A stretch of DNA of 43,299 bases from Deltaproteobacteria bacterium. Lineage in GTDB: Bacteria; Desulfobacterota_B; Binatia; UBA9968. The stretch is taken from positions 1-43,299 of the forward strand of contig VBKY01000101.1 in the NCBI GenBank assembly GCA_005879255.1. Reading direction: 5' to 3'. Under the pieces are notes generated by a model. The model was not told where the DNA came from. It saw only the letters and a list, made by a program, of their open reading frames with translations, and made no database searches. The translations under genes and the position numbers were made by a program. Numbering within the stretch: position 1 is the stretch's first letter; each line of letters opens with the position of its first letter. This document shows positions 6,815 through 14,458 of the stretch, in pieces.

Positions 6815-9162
6815 CTATCAACGGTTTCAACGATTGGTTTAACCAAAGAGCCAAAACCTTTGACCACCGATTTAAGTTCTTCGTTGAATGGTTCCCGCAA
6901 GAGGTCGTCGTTTAAATCCCGCATCAAGTGAATGAGACACTTTTGCTGGGGACATCCAAAAGAATCGTAAAGACTATAAAAGTCAGAAACCAAGATACCC
7001 TTGAATTCCTTCAAAATAGCATGAACCTTGGCGCCCTCGCGACTCTCTGAGACAAAGTAAACCACGTTTTCCTGATTTGCTAAAACCCAAACATAGGCAC
7101 TTCGACCGTTGAGACTTGCCTTCGTCTCATCGACATGAGCTAAGGGGCCTTTGACTATTGTTCGCAAAATTTTCTTGTAAGTTCCTTCATAAAAGGCGGC
7201 AGCAGTCTTTTTGAAGCGCCCTACAGATTCCCCGGTTAGGTCCAAACCAAAGAACTGACGTATCAACTTTGCTGCAGCTTGTTGTGAAATTTGCAAATCA
7301 ATCGTAAGAAAAACTACAGAGCGTATCAATCCATCTCCATATTTGCTTCTCGTCCAGGGTTTCCTTTGGGGCATAAAGGTTTTCTTGCATTGCCAGCATT
7401 TGTGGCGATCAAATTGATAATTTACGACCCAACGTTTTACGCCTGCAGGTGAAAACTTGAGGTCATAGACTGTCTTACTCCTCGGCCCCCACTTATAAAT
7501 CTCTCGCGACTTACAGTAGGGGCAAACAATAGTTCGTCGACGAGCGATCACCTTATTTGCCGGGCACTTTATCCGCCTTCTAGACCTGCGCATGCGGATT
7601 CGCTTCCGTAAGCGCGGCCGCCGAAAAACGATTCGCTCCCGTTGATAGTCCCAGTAAGAGGCGCGATTGATGTATTCAAACTCTGGTATCGCACAATTCA
7701 GCTGTCCAAACTTGAACGGGCCCCATCCTCTCAATTTATTGGTATCGACAAAATTGGAATCTTCATTCGGTCCCGCGGTTGATAATTGACCACACATCTT
7801 AGAGACACAGTACGCGACCAAGTGAAGACCTTCGCAATCGCTGGTGTTATAACTTAAGAGGGCTTTCTTAACGCTCAGCTCTCCTGAGACTTCCCAGTAA
7901 TGACGAGCGAGCAATGCTTCATAGCCGTTTCCGATTTCATCTGGCCATCTGTGCCCAAGGTAGCCGGCAATATCTTTTAGGCTATTCGAAGATGTCGGGA
8001 AATAGATTCGGCTGTAGATTACAGACAAAAGATTAACCGCGTTCTGGACTAAACTTTCAACATATTCCGATTGGTCTTTTGACTTACAGTAACGCTTGTT
8101 CATGACTGTCAGAAACTCCTTTTCAAAGTTTCCGAAATGAATAATTCGGCCAAACCCGTGCACACGTAGGTCCTTGACCAGGTCGTTCCACATAAATTCT
8201 TCGTCGCAACGGTCGCCCGCCCAAAACGAGTGTTGGATTATCTGGTCGTTGAGACGAAACCGTAGTCCGGCGAGATAATAGAATCGATAATCGGGAATGC
8301 CCTCGACATCCAAAAAACAATCGTTGTCTTGAATTGTAAAAGTGGGAGTTCCGGCGACATGGATTTTATCCTCTCGAATCGCCAGTGCCCTTAGGGGATA
8401 TGAGAAATTATCTGCATTTGAACGGAAACTTTTGCGCCGTCTCCTTGGCCGAAACGTGTAGGAAAGTTGCTTGACGGTGAAGATTCCTTTGCCCTGCAAC
8501 TTTTGTCGTTCCTTAAGGCTCATTTTGGACAGGAGGCTCAAATCGTCCGTCTCCACAGCCTTCTGACGACACCGCAATCGGAATTCACATTCGATACAAT
8601 GTTTGTTCAATATCAGCAGAGGTTCCTTTTCTTGTGTAAGCAGGTCTGTCATTCGTCGAACGTGGTCTTGCACTGCTTTGAGCAGGCTGTTCAGTCGAAC
8701 TTTCTTTGCGCGATTACCAACCCCGTCAACCAACTTGCCTACACGAACAGGCACTCCGGTAAAGGTTTGTAGGCACAAAGCGTCATAAGCCAATAAGAGC
8801 CTTTCATGTCTCTCGGCGCGTTTATCCAATCGACATCGGTAGGGTATCCATTGAGCCTTGACGCCGCGTAACTCTACTTTTTCGGCAGCATCAATCGACG
8901 ACCGCAACTCTCCGGCTTCAATGGAGCAATTGACGTAAACAGCCGACCCTTTGTTTGACAATTCAGCTTCCGTAGGATTCTCCACTGTCTTGCGGCCCGT
9001 TTTCTCCTGAAGGAAGTCCATTCCCTGTCGCCGCAAGTTATTCTCCCAGCTGCTCCGCCACATTCCAAATTTCGATTGCTGGCACGACGCCGCCGAGCTC
9101 TTGAGATAGGCTTTAGTTTGGCAATTTAGATAGGATGCGAAGAGTTCTTTGGTGATAACCAT
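6790..9162 (-). CDS. RecB/Cas4-like nuclease, RNase H-like and IS66-like transposase fusion (main frame)
   Basis: A 790-residue product with four modules. Residues about 1-200 resemble TM0106-type RecB nucleases (COG2251), including a Cas4/AddB-like four-cysteine set: one Cys near residue 14 (YLNCQTKAYL) and the CIECEFRLRC cluster near 189-198. Residues about 280-460 are a YprB-type RNase H-like or DnaQ-like domain, with DVEG (Asp-x-Glu), HFGNFEKEF, SLKDIAGYLG and YNTSDCEG. A zinc ribbon follows (CPYC and CWQC, about 547-592), and then an IS66-like DDE core with HVDET and VSDFYSLYDSFG followed by KCLIHLMRDL. The last nine codons are out of frame after the deletion at 6815. The ATG at 9162 has GGGAGAG at good spacing. 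No separate host nuclease gene is present, so the nuclease is part of the element. Confidence 0.8.
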   Translation of the reverse strand: MVITKELFASYLNCQTKAYLKSSAASCQQSKFGMWRSSWENNLRRQGMDFLQEKTGRKTVENPTEAELSNKGSAVYVNCSIEAGELRSSIDAAEKVELRGVKAQWIPYRCRLDKRAERHERLLLAYDALCLQTFTGVPVRVGKLVDGVGNRAKKVRLNSLLKAVQDHVRRMTDLLTQEKEPLLILNKHCIECEFRLRCRQKAVETDDLSLLSKMSLKERQKLQGKGIFTVKQLSYTFRPRRRRKSFRSNADNFSYPLRALAIREDKIHVAGTPTFTIQDNDCFLDVEGIPDYRFYYLAGLRFRLNDQIIQHSFWAGDRCDEEFMWNDLVKDLRVHGFGRIIHFGNFEKEFLTVMNKRYCKSKDQSEYVESLVQNAVNLLSVIYSRIYFPTSSNSLKDIAGYLGHRWPDEIGNGYEALLARHYWEVSGELSVKKALLSYNTSDCEGLHLVAYCVSKMCGQLSTAGPNEDSNFVDTNKLRGWGPFKFGQLNCAIPEFEYINRASYWDYQRERIVFRRPRLRKRIRMRRSRRRIKCPANKVIARRRTIVCPYCKSREIYKWGPRSKTVYDLKFSPAGVKRWVVNYQFDRHKCWQCKKTFMPQRKPWTRSKYGDGLIRSVVFLTIDLQISQQAAAKLIRQFFGLDLTGESVGRFKKTAAAFYEGTYKKILRTIVKGPLAHVDETKASLNGRSAYVWVLANQENVVYFVSESREGAKVHAILKEFKGILVSDFYSLYDSFGCPQQKCLIHLMRDLNDDLLREPFNEELKSVVKGFGSLVKPIVETVDSTDSGVVS

Positions 9163-9219
9163 TGTTCTCTCCCGTTTCTGTTTTTCGGGCACTTAATGAT
9201 CAATAACATTGATAACGTC

Positions 9220-9290
9220 GACTACGGTAAGCCGCATTGTGCGAAGCGTGTAGAATACAATGCAACCAATGTCTTAAGGTTATCGTAGTC
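9220..9290. repeat. Nested inverted repeat upstream of the nuclease-transposase gene
   Basis: Outer arms GACTACGGTAAG (9220-9231) and its imperfect complement ending in CGTAGTC (9284-9290) enclose perfect inner arms GCATTGT (9234-9240) and ACAATGC (9257-9263). It lies about 60-130 bases before the fusion gene start. It may be an element end or a control structure; no matching copy was found on the other side. Confidence 0.5.
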
Positions 9291-9360
9291 AAAACAATTT
9301 TGATCGATATCCATTTTGCTGAGAGTTTATTGATCGCGCTCAATTACCGGTGTCCATTCT

Positions 9361-9489
9361 TCCGTCGATCGCCACGAACATATAGGCAAGGGCTTTATCG
9401 GCGTCGAAGCATTGCGTCTGCTCATAAACGACTCTAAGGAGGGCGAGGAAACGACCAGAATCCGTGGTCGATTCAAGGATTCATTTTGA
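9361..9489 (+). pseudogene. Remnant of a second nfo gene
   Basis: In one frame, 9364-9432 encodes VDRHEHIGKGFIGVEALRLL and then IND, aligning with VDRHEHIGKGQIGVEAFRLL and then LND of the intact nfo (6104-6172). The DNA is clearly diverged, so it is not a fresh duplication. Upstream and downstream of this block the similarity stops, although the frame stays open to a stop at 9489. It is too short to fold as an enzyme. It probably marks an old nfo-containing segment that was cut down by rearrangement around the element. Confidence 0.75.
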
Positions 9490-9517
9490 ACCCTCGCCCG
9501 CTTCAGCCTGAGGCTGA
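9441..9517. repeat. Cluster of stem-loops downstream of the VIT gene
   Basis: GGGCGAGG (9441-9448) pairs with CCTCGCCC (9492-9499); inside is CGACCA/TGGTCG (9452-9457 and 9465-9470), and beyond is TCAGCCTGAGGCTGA (9503-9517). All are perfect stems. The cluster lies past the 3-prime end of the minus-strand VIT gene and could be an intergenic repeat or a structured 3-prime end. No T-run supports an intrinsic terminator. Confidence 0.5.
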
Positions 9518-9562
9518 TCCGACCATGGAGGGTGCGGCAGAGATAAGGTGTGAGCGTAAATT

Positions 9563-10291
9563 CTACGCCGGAACGGAAATCCCCGGAAAAAAATACTGCA
9601 CAACGACTCCGATCAGATAGCCCAAACCTGCGGCGCTGACGGCGATGATGAAGAATTCCAGGCCGGACATGAATATTGATTTGCCCGCCAGATGTCCCTT
9701 GAAAGCGCCGACGCCAAAAAGGGTAATGCCGCCGAGGAGACCGGAGAGATAAAGCGCCGGCACACCAGAAAAAACAATATAAGGAACGATCGGGATAAAC
9801 GCGCCGACGATGAACGACAGCCCCATCACCAAAGCGGCCTGGAGCGGCCGATTGATTTCCGCGCTGCCGAGACCGAACACTTTTTCCTGAAAGGTGCGCA
9901 GGAAAACGTTTCGCTCTTGGCTTAGCACTTTGACTATCCGGTAGCTTTGTTCCTTGCTCAGGCCTTCCTCGCCCAGCGCTTTGAGCAAACCTTCCGCTGC
10001 CATGTACGGTTCGCGCTCGGCCAGTTGTTCGGCTTCGGCAAGTTCCTTGTCAAAAATTTCTTTCTGCGCGCCGGAGGAAAGATAGGAGCCGGCGGCCATC
10101 GAAATGGCGCCGGAAAACATCGCTGTGAGACCGGTTATGATAACGACAATGTTGCTCTCTATGGCGCCCTGAATTCCCGCCAACAAACTGACCGTGCTGA
10201 TCAAACCGTCTTGAATACCGAAGACGAACTCACGAATCCGCGCGCGGCTCTCGATGACCTGTCTTTTCTGCTGAATGACTTCAAGCGCCAT
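9563..10291 (-). CDS. VIT1/CCC1 family iron/manganese transporter
   Basis: A 242-residue membrane protein of the VIT1/CCC1 family, which moves Fe2+ or Mn2+ out of the cytoplasm. The first membrane segment carries the family signature FVFGIQDGLISTVSLLAG. The loop after the second segment (SGAQKEIFDKELAEAEQLAEREP onward) is the acidic cytoplasmic metal-binding region. Three further hydrophobic segments follow: LQAALVMGLSFIVGAFIPIV, YLSGLLGGITLFGVGAF, and FIIAVSAAGLGYLIG. ATG at 10291 is preferred to an in-frame TTG at 10303; neither has a strong ribosome binding site. The neighbouring peroxiredoxin gene on the same strand suggests a shared theme of metal and peroxide homeostasis. Confidence 0.85.
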   Translation of the reverse strand: MALEVIQQKRQVIESRARIREFVFGIQDGLISTVSLLAGIQGAIESNIVVIITGLTAMFSGAISMAAGSYLSSGAQKEIFDKELAEAEQLAEREPYMAAEGLLKALGEEGLSKEQSYRIVKVLSQERNVFLRTFQEKVFGLGSAEINRPLQAALVMGLSFIVGAFIPIVPYIVFSGVPALYLSGLLGGITLFGVGAFKGHLAGKSIFMSGLEFFIIAVSAAGLGYLIGVVVQYFFPGISVPA

Positions 10292-10398
10292 GGGCAAAGA
10301 CAATTTGATTCAAATCGCAGAATTGCAACCGCCCGTCACTAGGTGGCGATCATTTTTGGAGGGAGGCACGATTTTACGTCTGTCCTTTTGAGGTTGAA

Positions 10399-10932
10399 TC
10401 AGTACTTCAACCCAAGATCGCCGGTCGGCTCGCCCGGCTTCCAATCGGACGGACAGAGACGTTCGGTGCGCAGAGCTTTGACGACGCGCAGGGTTTCTTC
10501 CACACTGCGGCCGACATTGACGTGACTCGCGACTTGATAAGAAATCACCCCGGTAGGATTGATGATAAATGTCGCGCGCAAGCTGACGCCCTCTTTCTCG
10601 TTCAACACACCGTAGGCTCGACTGAGCGTTTTGTCTTCGTCGCTCAGCAGCGGATACTCCAAGCCGCCAAGCTCCTCGGCCCAGGCCCGATGGCTGTCGA
10701 TGGAATCGACGCTGGCACCGAGGATCACCGCGTTCTCACTCGAAAACTCCTTGGCCATTTTGCTGAAGCCGGTGACTTCTGTGGGGCAGATAAAAGTAAA
10801 GTCAGCTGGGTAGAAAAAGAGCACCAACCATTTTCCTGGATAGGAGGACAGCGAATATTCGGCTACCTTAGCCCGCAGAACGCCCTTCACTTTAAAATCC
10901 GGCGCCTTGTCGCCGATGCGTAGCTGGCTCAT
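10399..10932 (-). CDS. 2-Cys peroxiredoxin (AhpC/TSA family)
   Basis: A 177-residue thioredoxin-fold peroxidase that reduces hydrogen peroxide and organic peroxides. The peroxidatic cysteine is C49 in FTFICPTE and the resolving cysteine is C160 in RLCPSDW, the arrangement of typical (intersubunit) 2-Cys enzymes of the AhpC/Prx1 group. The strand FIINPTGVISYQV and the C-terminal GEPTGDLGLKY are usual for AhpC-like proteins, though the protein is slightly short. A G-rich run just before the ATG serves as ribosome binding site. It starts 19 bases after the TetR gene ends on the same strand, so the two may be co-transcribed. No AhpF reductase is nearby. Confidence 0.93.
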   Translation of the reverse strand: MSQLRIGDKAPDFKVKGVLRAKVAEYSLSSYPGKWLVLFFYPADFTFICPTEVTGFSKMAKEFSSENAVILGASVDSIDSHRAWAEELGGLEYPLLSDEDKTLSRAYGVLNEKEGVSLRATFIINPTGVISYQVASHVNVGRSVEETLRVVKALRTERLCPSDWKPGEPTGDLGLKY

Positions 10933-10951
10933 ATTTCCCCCGCGATACTGT

Positions 10952-11638
10952 TCAAGGAACGTTTCTCTGCCAGAGAGAATACGTCGCTTTTTCGTTTGGC
11001 GATGCGTTCGAGGTAAACCAACGCTCTTCGACCGTGCCGGCTTTCAGCAAACCGAAGAAGTAGATTCTCAGCATCTGCTCGATCAGTTGCGGCAACGGCA
11101 AGTCGCGCTTGGGCTGGTACCACGTATAGATCCAGTTCATCATGCCGAACAGCGCGAAGGTCGCGATGCGCAGGTCAGTGCCCTTGCCACCTTCCTGCGT
11201 TTGCAGCTCGCCGATGAGGTCCATGATCACTTTCACGTAACGCCGCTTGAGCACGAGAATCTTATCGTTGAATTCGCCGGTGAGCGACTCATCTTCATGC
11301 GCCATGACTTTCATCTCCGGCATATTGTGCAGGAAGAAACTCAAGTGATTCTCGGCAAAGGCGCGGATACGCGGGCGGATGTCCGGGTTCGAATTTGCCG
11401 CCTGCTCCCAGCGTTGCAGCAGCGTTACAAAGCAGCGTTCCTGAATCAGAAAAAGCAGCTCTTCCTTAGTCGTGAAATAATAATACAATCCCGACAAACT
11501 CATCTTCGTGGCGCGTGCGATGTCGCGCACCGACGTGTGATGAAATCCTTTTTCAGCGAAAATTTTCGCCGAAGTTTTGAGAATTTGCTGAAGCTTTTCG
11601 TCGTAGTGACGGGTTGCGGGTTCTAGACGGCTCGACAT
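10952..11638 (-). CDS. TetR family transcriptional regulator (PaaR/FadR-like position)
   Basis: A 228-residue TetR-family repressor. The N-terminal helix-turn-helix spans about residues 18-65 (ILKTSAKIFAEKGFHHTSVRDIA, then MSLSGLYYYFTTKEELL), and the rest is a helical ligand-binding domain. ATG at 11638 is preferred to an upstream in-frame start because it fits the usual short N-terminus. It is divergent from an acyl-CoA oxidation operon resembling paaFGHJ. TetR proteins in this position (PaaR, FadR and PsrA types) usually sense an acyl-CoA or phenylacetyl-CoA, so the same is inferred here. Candidate operator sites lie in the 190-base intergenic region. Confidence 0.88.
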   Translation of the reverse strand: MSSRLEPATRHYDEKLQQILKTSAKIFAEKGFHHTSVRDIARATKMSLSGLYYYFTTKEELLFLIQERCFVTLLQRWEQAANSNPDIRPRIRAFAENHLSFFLHNMPEMKVMAHEDESLTGEFNDKILVLKRRYVKVIMDLIGELQTQEGGKGTDLRIATFALFGMMNWIYTWYQPKRDLPLPQLIEQMLRIYFFGLLKAGTVEERWFTSNASPNEKATYSLWQRNVP

Positions 11639-11784
11639 GGGTATCACGGATACTTGCAAATCGATCTCGGAGTGTCAATCGACCATGTCCGTCGAAGGCA
11701 GGGCTGTCGTCGTGAAATCGGCGCAGCATCACTGGTAAAATTTCCGCAGCACGACAGAGCGGAATCCGCGGTGTTTTCCGTGTT

Positions 11785-11797
11785 TGTACGTTGTACA
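11785..11797. promoter_or_regulatory. Candidate operator in the TetR/acyl-CoA operon intergenic region
   Basis: TGTACGTTGTACA is a perfect 5-3-5 inverted repeat 31 bases before the first gene of the divergent operon. A second, wider repeat, TTCCGC with GCGGAA, lies near 11741-11763. Either could be bound by the TetR protein encoded next door; this rests on symmetry and position only. Confidence 0.35.
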
Positions 11798-11828
11798 GAG
11801 TTTGTTGAATCACCCCCGACCATAGTGT

Positions 11829-12623
11829 ATGTCTAAAAGCTTAGAGCGTATGAATTTCGAGAACGTCATCGTCGAAAAAGACGGCCCGATCGCTGTCGTC
11901 ACGCTCAACCGTCCACAGGCCTTGAACGCTTTATCTTACGCTCTCGTAAAAGATTTGTCGCTGGCGATGCAAGAACTCGACCACGATAACGACATGCGCG
12001 TTATCATCGTCACGGGCGGTGAGAAAGTGTTTGCCGCGGGAGCCGACATCAAAGAAATGGCCGAGCGCGGACCGTTCGATGAAAAAATCCACGAGCGACT
12101 CGGTTATCGCGATCAGATTAACAAGATTACCAAGCCCGTGATTGCCGCAGTGAGCGGTTTCGCTTTGGGGGGTGGTTGTGAGCTGGCGATGAGCTGCGAC
12201 ATCATCATCGCGTCCGAAACCGCGCGCTTTGGCCAGCCGGAAGTGAATCTCGGCATCATCCCTGGCAGCGGTGGCACGCAACGCCTGACGCATGTTCTGG
12301 GCAAGCACCGCGCTATGGAACTCGTGTTAACCGGTGATTCGATTACGGCCGCCGAGGCGGAGCGTCTAGGATTGGTAAACCGTGTTGTGCCGGTCGAACT
12401 ATTGTTGGAAGAAGCCAAAGCCGTGGCAAAGAAGATTGCCGCCAAGCCGGTTCTCGCAATTAGAGCGGCAAAGGAAGCTGTGCTCAAGGCGGCCAACGCG
12501 CCACTCGACGAGGGCCTGGAGTTCGAACGCAAGTCCTTCTATTTACTGTTCGCCTCCGAGGACCGCAGCGAAGGCATGAAGGCGTTTCTTGAAAAGCGCA
12601 AGCCGGAGTTCAAAGGCAAGTAA
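11829..12623 (+). CDS. Enoyl-CoA hydratase (crotonase family, PaaF-like)
   Basis: A 264-residue crotonase with both catalytic glutamates, E118 in [11 protein letters not shown] and E138 in [15 protein letters not shown], so it should hydrate trans-2-enoyl-CoA to 3-hydroxyacyl-CoA. The oxyanion-hole segment AAGADIKEM is also intact. An alternative ATG at 11850 would give the more usual start [12 protein letters not shown]. It is the first gene of an operon with a PaaG-like isomerase, 3-hydroxyacyl-CoA dehydrogenase and thiolase, and in that setting is equivalent to PaaF (2,3-dehydroadipyl-CoA hydratase) or to a fatty-acid crotonase. Confidence 0.9.
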   Translation: MSKSLERMNFENVIVEKDGPIAVVTLNRPQALNALSYALVKDLSLAMQELDHDNDMRVIIVTGGEKVFAAGADIKEMAERGPFDEKIHERLGYRDQINKITKPVIAAVSGFALGGGCELAMSCDIIIASETARFGQPEVNLGIIPGSGGTQRLTHVLGKHRAMELVLTGDSITAAEAERLGLVNRVVPVELLLEEAKAVAKKIAAKPVLAIRAAKEAVLKAANAPLDEGLEFERKSFYLLFASEDRSEGMKAFLEKRKPEFKGK

Positions 12624-12639
12624 GCAGCGAAAGCTCACC

Positions 12640-13419
12640 GTGGAGTACGAAACAATCATCTACGAAAAAGTAAACGCTGTTGCGACGATCACGCTCAACC
12701 GGCCGCAATCACTGAATGCTTTCGTGCCGCAGATGAACAAAGAAGTCCTAGAGGTTTTAAAGGACGGCGAGCGTGACAAAGAGGTGCGCTGTTTGATGAT
12801 TACCGGCGCGGGCCGTGCCTTCTCTGCCGGGCAAGATCTCAAAGGCAGGACACCGGAGCAAAAGGGCTCTCTCGGTGCTTCTTTGCGCGAGAAGTACAAT
12901 CCGATGATCCGCCAAATCCGCCAAATGGAGAAGATAGTCATCGCGGCGGTCAACGGTGTCGCCGCCGGTGCCGGCTGCAATTTAGCATTGGCCTGCGACT
13001 TACGTGTCGCTTCCGATGAAGCAAAATTTATTCAGTCATTCGTGCGCGTCGGCTTGGCGCCCGACTCCGGTGGCAGCTTCATCCTGCCGCGGCTGGTGGG
13101 AGTCAGCAAGGCGATGGAGCTTTTGTTGCTCGGCGATACCATCGACGCTAAGGAAGCGCAGCGAATCGGTTTGGTCGCGAGAGTTTTCGCGGCCGCAGAA
13201 TTCGCAGCATCGGCCAAAGCCATCGCCGAGCAAGTCGCCCGCGCGCCGCGCGGCATCGGGCTCATTAAACGCGCGGTGAACCACGCCAACCTGGCTAATC
13301 TGGAGACCGATCTCGACTACGAAGCTCACTTGCAAGAAATCGCCGGCCGGAGTTCCGACTACGACGAAGGCGTAAAGGCTTTCCTGGAAAAACGGCCGCC
13401 GGTGTTTACGGGGAAATAG
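12640..13419 (+). CDS. paaG: PaaG-like crotonase (epoxyphenylacetyl-CoA / enoyl-CoA isomerase)
   Basis: A 259-residue crotonase of the PaaG type. The first catalytic Glu of hydratases is replaced (GAGCNLALACD, N114), and the second position is an Asp (D142 in GLAPDSGGSFILPRLVG), the pattern of isomerases that act on ring-1,2-epoxyphenylacetyl-CoA. SAGQDLKGR followed by LREKYNPMI is also typical. The start is the GTG at 12640, 16 bases after the upstream stop codon. PaaG isomerises the ring epoxide to an oxepin, but the epoxidase (PaaABCDE) and ring hydrolase (PaaZ) are not in this window, so a double-bond isomerase role is an alternative. Confidence 0.82.
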   Translation: MEYETIIYEKVNAVATITLNRPQSLNAFVPQMNKEVLEVLKDGERDKEVRCLMITGAGRAFSAGQDLKGRTPEQKGSLGASLREKYNPMIRQIRQMEKIVIAAVNGVAAGAGCNLALACDLRVASDEAKFIQSFVRVGLAPDSGGSFILPRLVGVSKAMELLLLGDTIDAKEAQRIGLVARVFAAAEFAASAKAIAEQVARAPRGIGLIKRAVNHANLANLETDLDYEAHLQEIAGRSSDYDEGVKAFLEKRPPVFTGK

Positions 13420-13451
13420 TTTCTAACAACTCGGTGAAAAAGAATGGAATG

Positions 13452-13530
13452 CTTCGACACAAGCTCAGCACGAACGGAAAATGCCCGACGATTTCCATTC
13501 TCTGTTCGTTCGTTCTGAGCGACGTCGAAG
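13452..13530. repeat. CTTCGAC-GCTCAG inverted repeat
   Basis: The left arm (13452-13477) carries CTTCGAC, GCTCAG and CGAACGG; the right arm (13504-13530) carries the reverse complements CGTTCTGAGC and GTCGAAG. The two arms form an imperfect palindrome of about 79 bases in the gap between paaG and the dehydrogenase gene. It resembles a dispersed palindromic repeat common in many bacterial genomes. Confidence 0.6.
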
Positions 13531-13591
13531 GATGAACGCGACTTATCCAACAGCTTGCCAGTCTCGAACTTGAGACTGGACCGAGAAAGAT

Positions 13592-14458
13592 ATGCCCAAC
13601 AAAACGGAAAAAATCGCCGTCCTCGGCGCCGGCACCATGGGCGCGGGTATTGCCCAGGTCGCCGCTCAAGCCGGCTTCGAGACGATTGTTTACGACGTCA
13701 AGCAGGAATTTATCGACGTCGGCTTAGGCCGCGTGCAGAATTTTCTCAGAGGCAGCCGCGACCGTGGCAAGCTCACCGCCGAGCAGGAACAGGAAATTCT
13801 CGATCGCTTCCGCACCACCACCAAGCTCGAGGATTGCAAAGGAACCAGTCTAGTCATCGAAGCGGCACCGGAGAAGCTCGATTTAAAGCGCGATATCTTC
13901 AAACAGTTGGACGCCATCTGCGACCCGGAGACGCTGCTCGCGAGCAACACTTCTTCCTTTAGCATCACGGCGATCGGCGCCAGCGCACAGCACCAGGAAC
14001 GAGTTTTAGGTTTGCATTTCTTCAATCCGCCGCCGTTGATGGTGTTGGTCGAAGTGATCCAAGGCGATCGCACCAGTACGGCGACCATCGAAAAAGCCAC
14101 GGCGCTGATGCGCGCCATGGGCAAGACCCCGGCGCGCGCCAAGGATACACCGGGATTTATCGTCAACCGCGTCGCGCGGCCATTTTATAATGAAGGACTG
14201 CGCATTCTCGGCGACGGTGGCGCTTCGGTGGAAGTCATCGATCGCATCATGAAAGAGGCGGGAAATTTTCGCATGGGTCCCTTCGAGCTGATGGATCTAA
14301 TCGGCAACGACATTAACTTCGCCGCCACCGAGTCGCTTTACCGCTCTTTTTTCGAAGACCCGCGTTTTCGCCCGAGTCCGATTCAGCAGCGCATGGTCAT
14401 GGGCGGCAACCTGGGACGAAAAACCGGGCGAGGGTTTTACCCCTATGACAAAAAGTAG
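13592..14458 (+). CDS. 3-hydroxyacyl-CoA dehydrogenase (PaaH N-terminal half-like)
   Basis: A 288-residue NAD-dependent 3-hydroxyacyl-CoA dehydrogenase. The Rossmann motif GAGTMG is at residues 12-17, and the catalytic His (H142) with its Asn lies in [11 protein letters not shown]; the C-terminal helical domain ends in [16 protein letters not shown]. The length is that of a complete 3-hydroxybutyryl-CoA dehydrogenase. Its last 14 bases overlap the next gene, which encodes a second, degenerate dehydrogenase module. Together the two match the domain order of the fused PaaH/PaaC enzyme, which oxidises 3-hydroxyadipyl-CoA. Confidence 0.92.
   Translation: MPNKTEKIAVLGAGTMGAGIAQVAAQAGFETIVYDVKQEFIDVGLGRVQNFLRGSRDRGKLTAEQEQEILDRFRTTTKLEDCKGTSLVIEAAPEKLDLKRDIFKQLDAICDPETLLASNTSSFSITAIGASAQHQERVLGLHFFNPPPLMVLVEVIQGDRTSTATIEKATALMRAMGKTPARAKDTPGFIVNRVARPFYNEGLRILGDGGASVEVIDRIMKEAGNFRMGPFELMDLIGNDINFAATESLYRSFFEDPRFRPSPIQQRMVMGGNLGRKTGRGFYPYDKK

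Larger units (their letters stand above)
6347..9290 (-). mobile_element. IS66-like element encoding a nuclease-transposase fusion (broken)
   Basis: The element is inferred from its coding content: a DDE transposase related to IS66 TnpC, fused to nuclease domains, with no other cargo. I found no convincing terminal inverted repeats or target-site duplication. The right limit is set provisionally at a nested hairpin (9220-9290) and the left at the end of the reading frame. The element lies between an intact nfo and an nfo fragment. A one-base deletion at about 6815 separates the transposase's last catalytic segment, so this copy is probably immobile on its own. Confidence 0.65.

Noticed and set aside
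13559..13962. Arg-rich plus-strand frame over the start of the 3-hydroxyacyl-CoA dehydrogenase gene
   Set aside because: It is out of frame with the GAGTMG motif and has no domain; the dehydrogenase frame explains the region.
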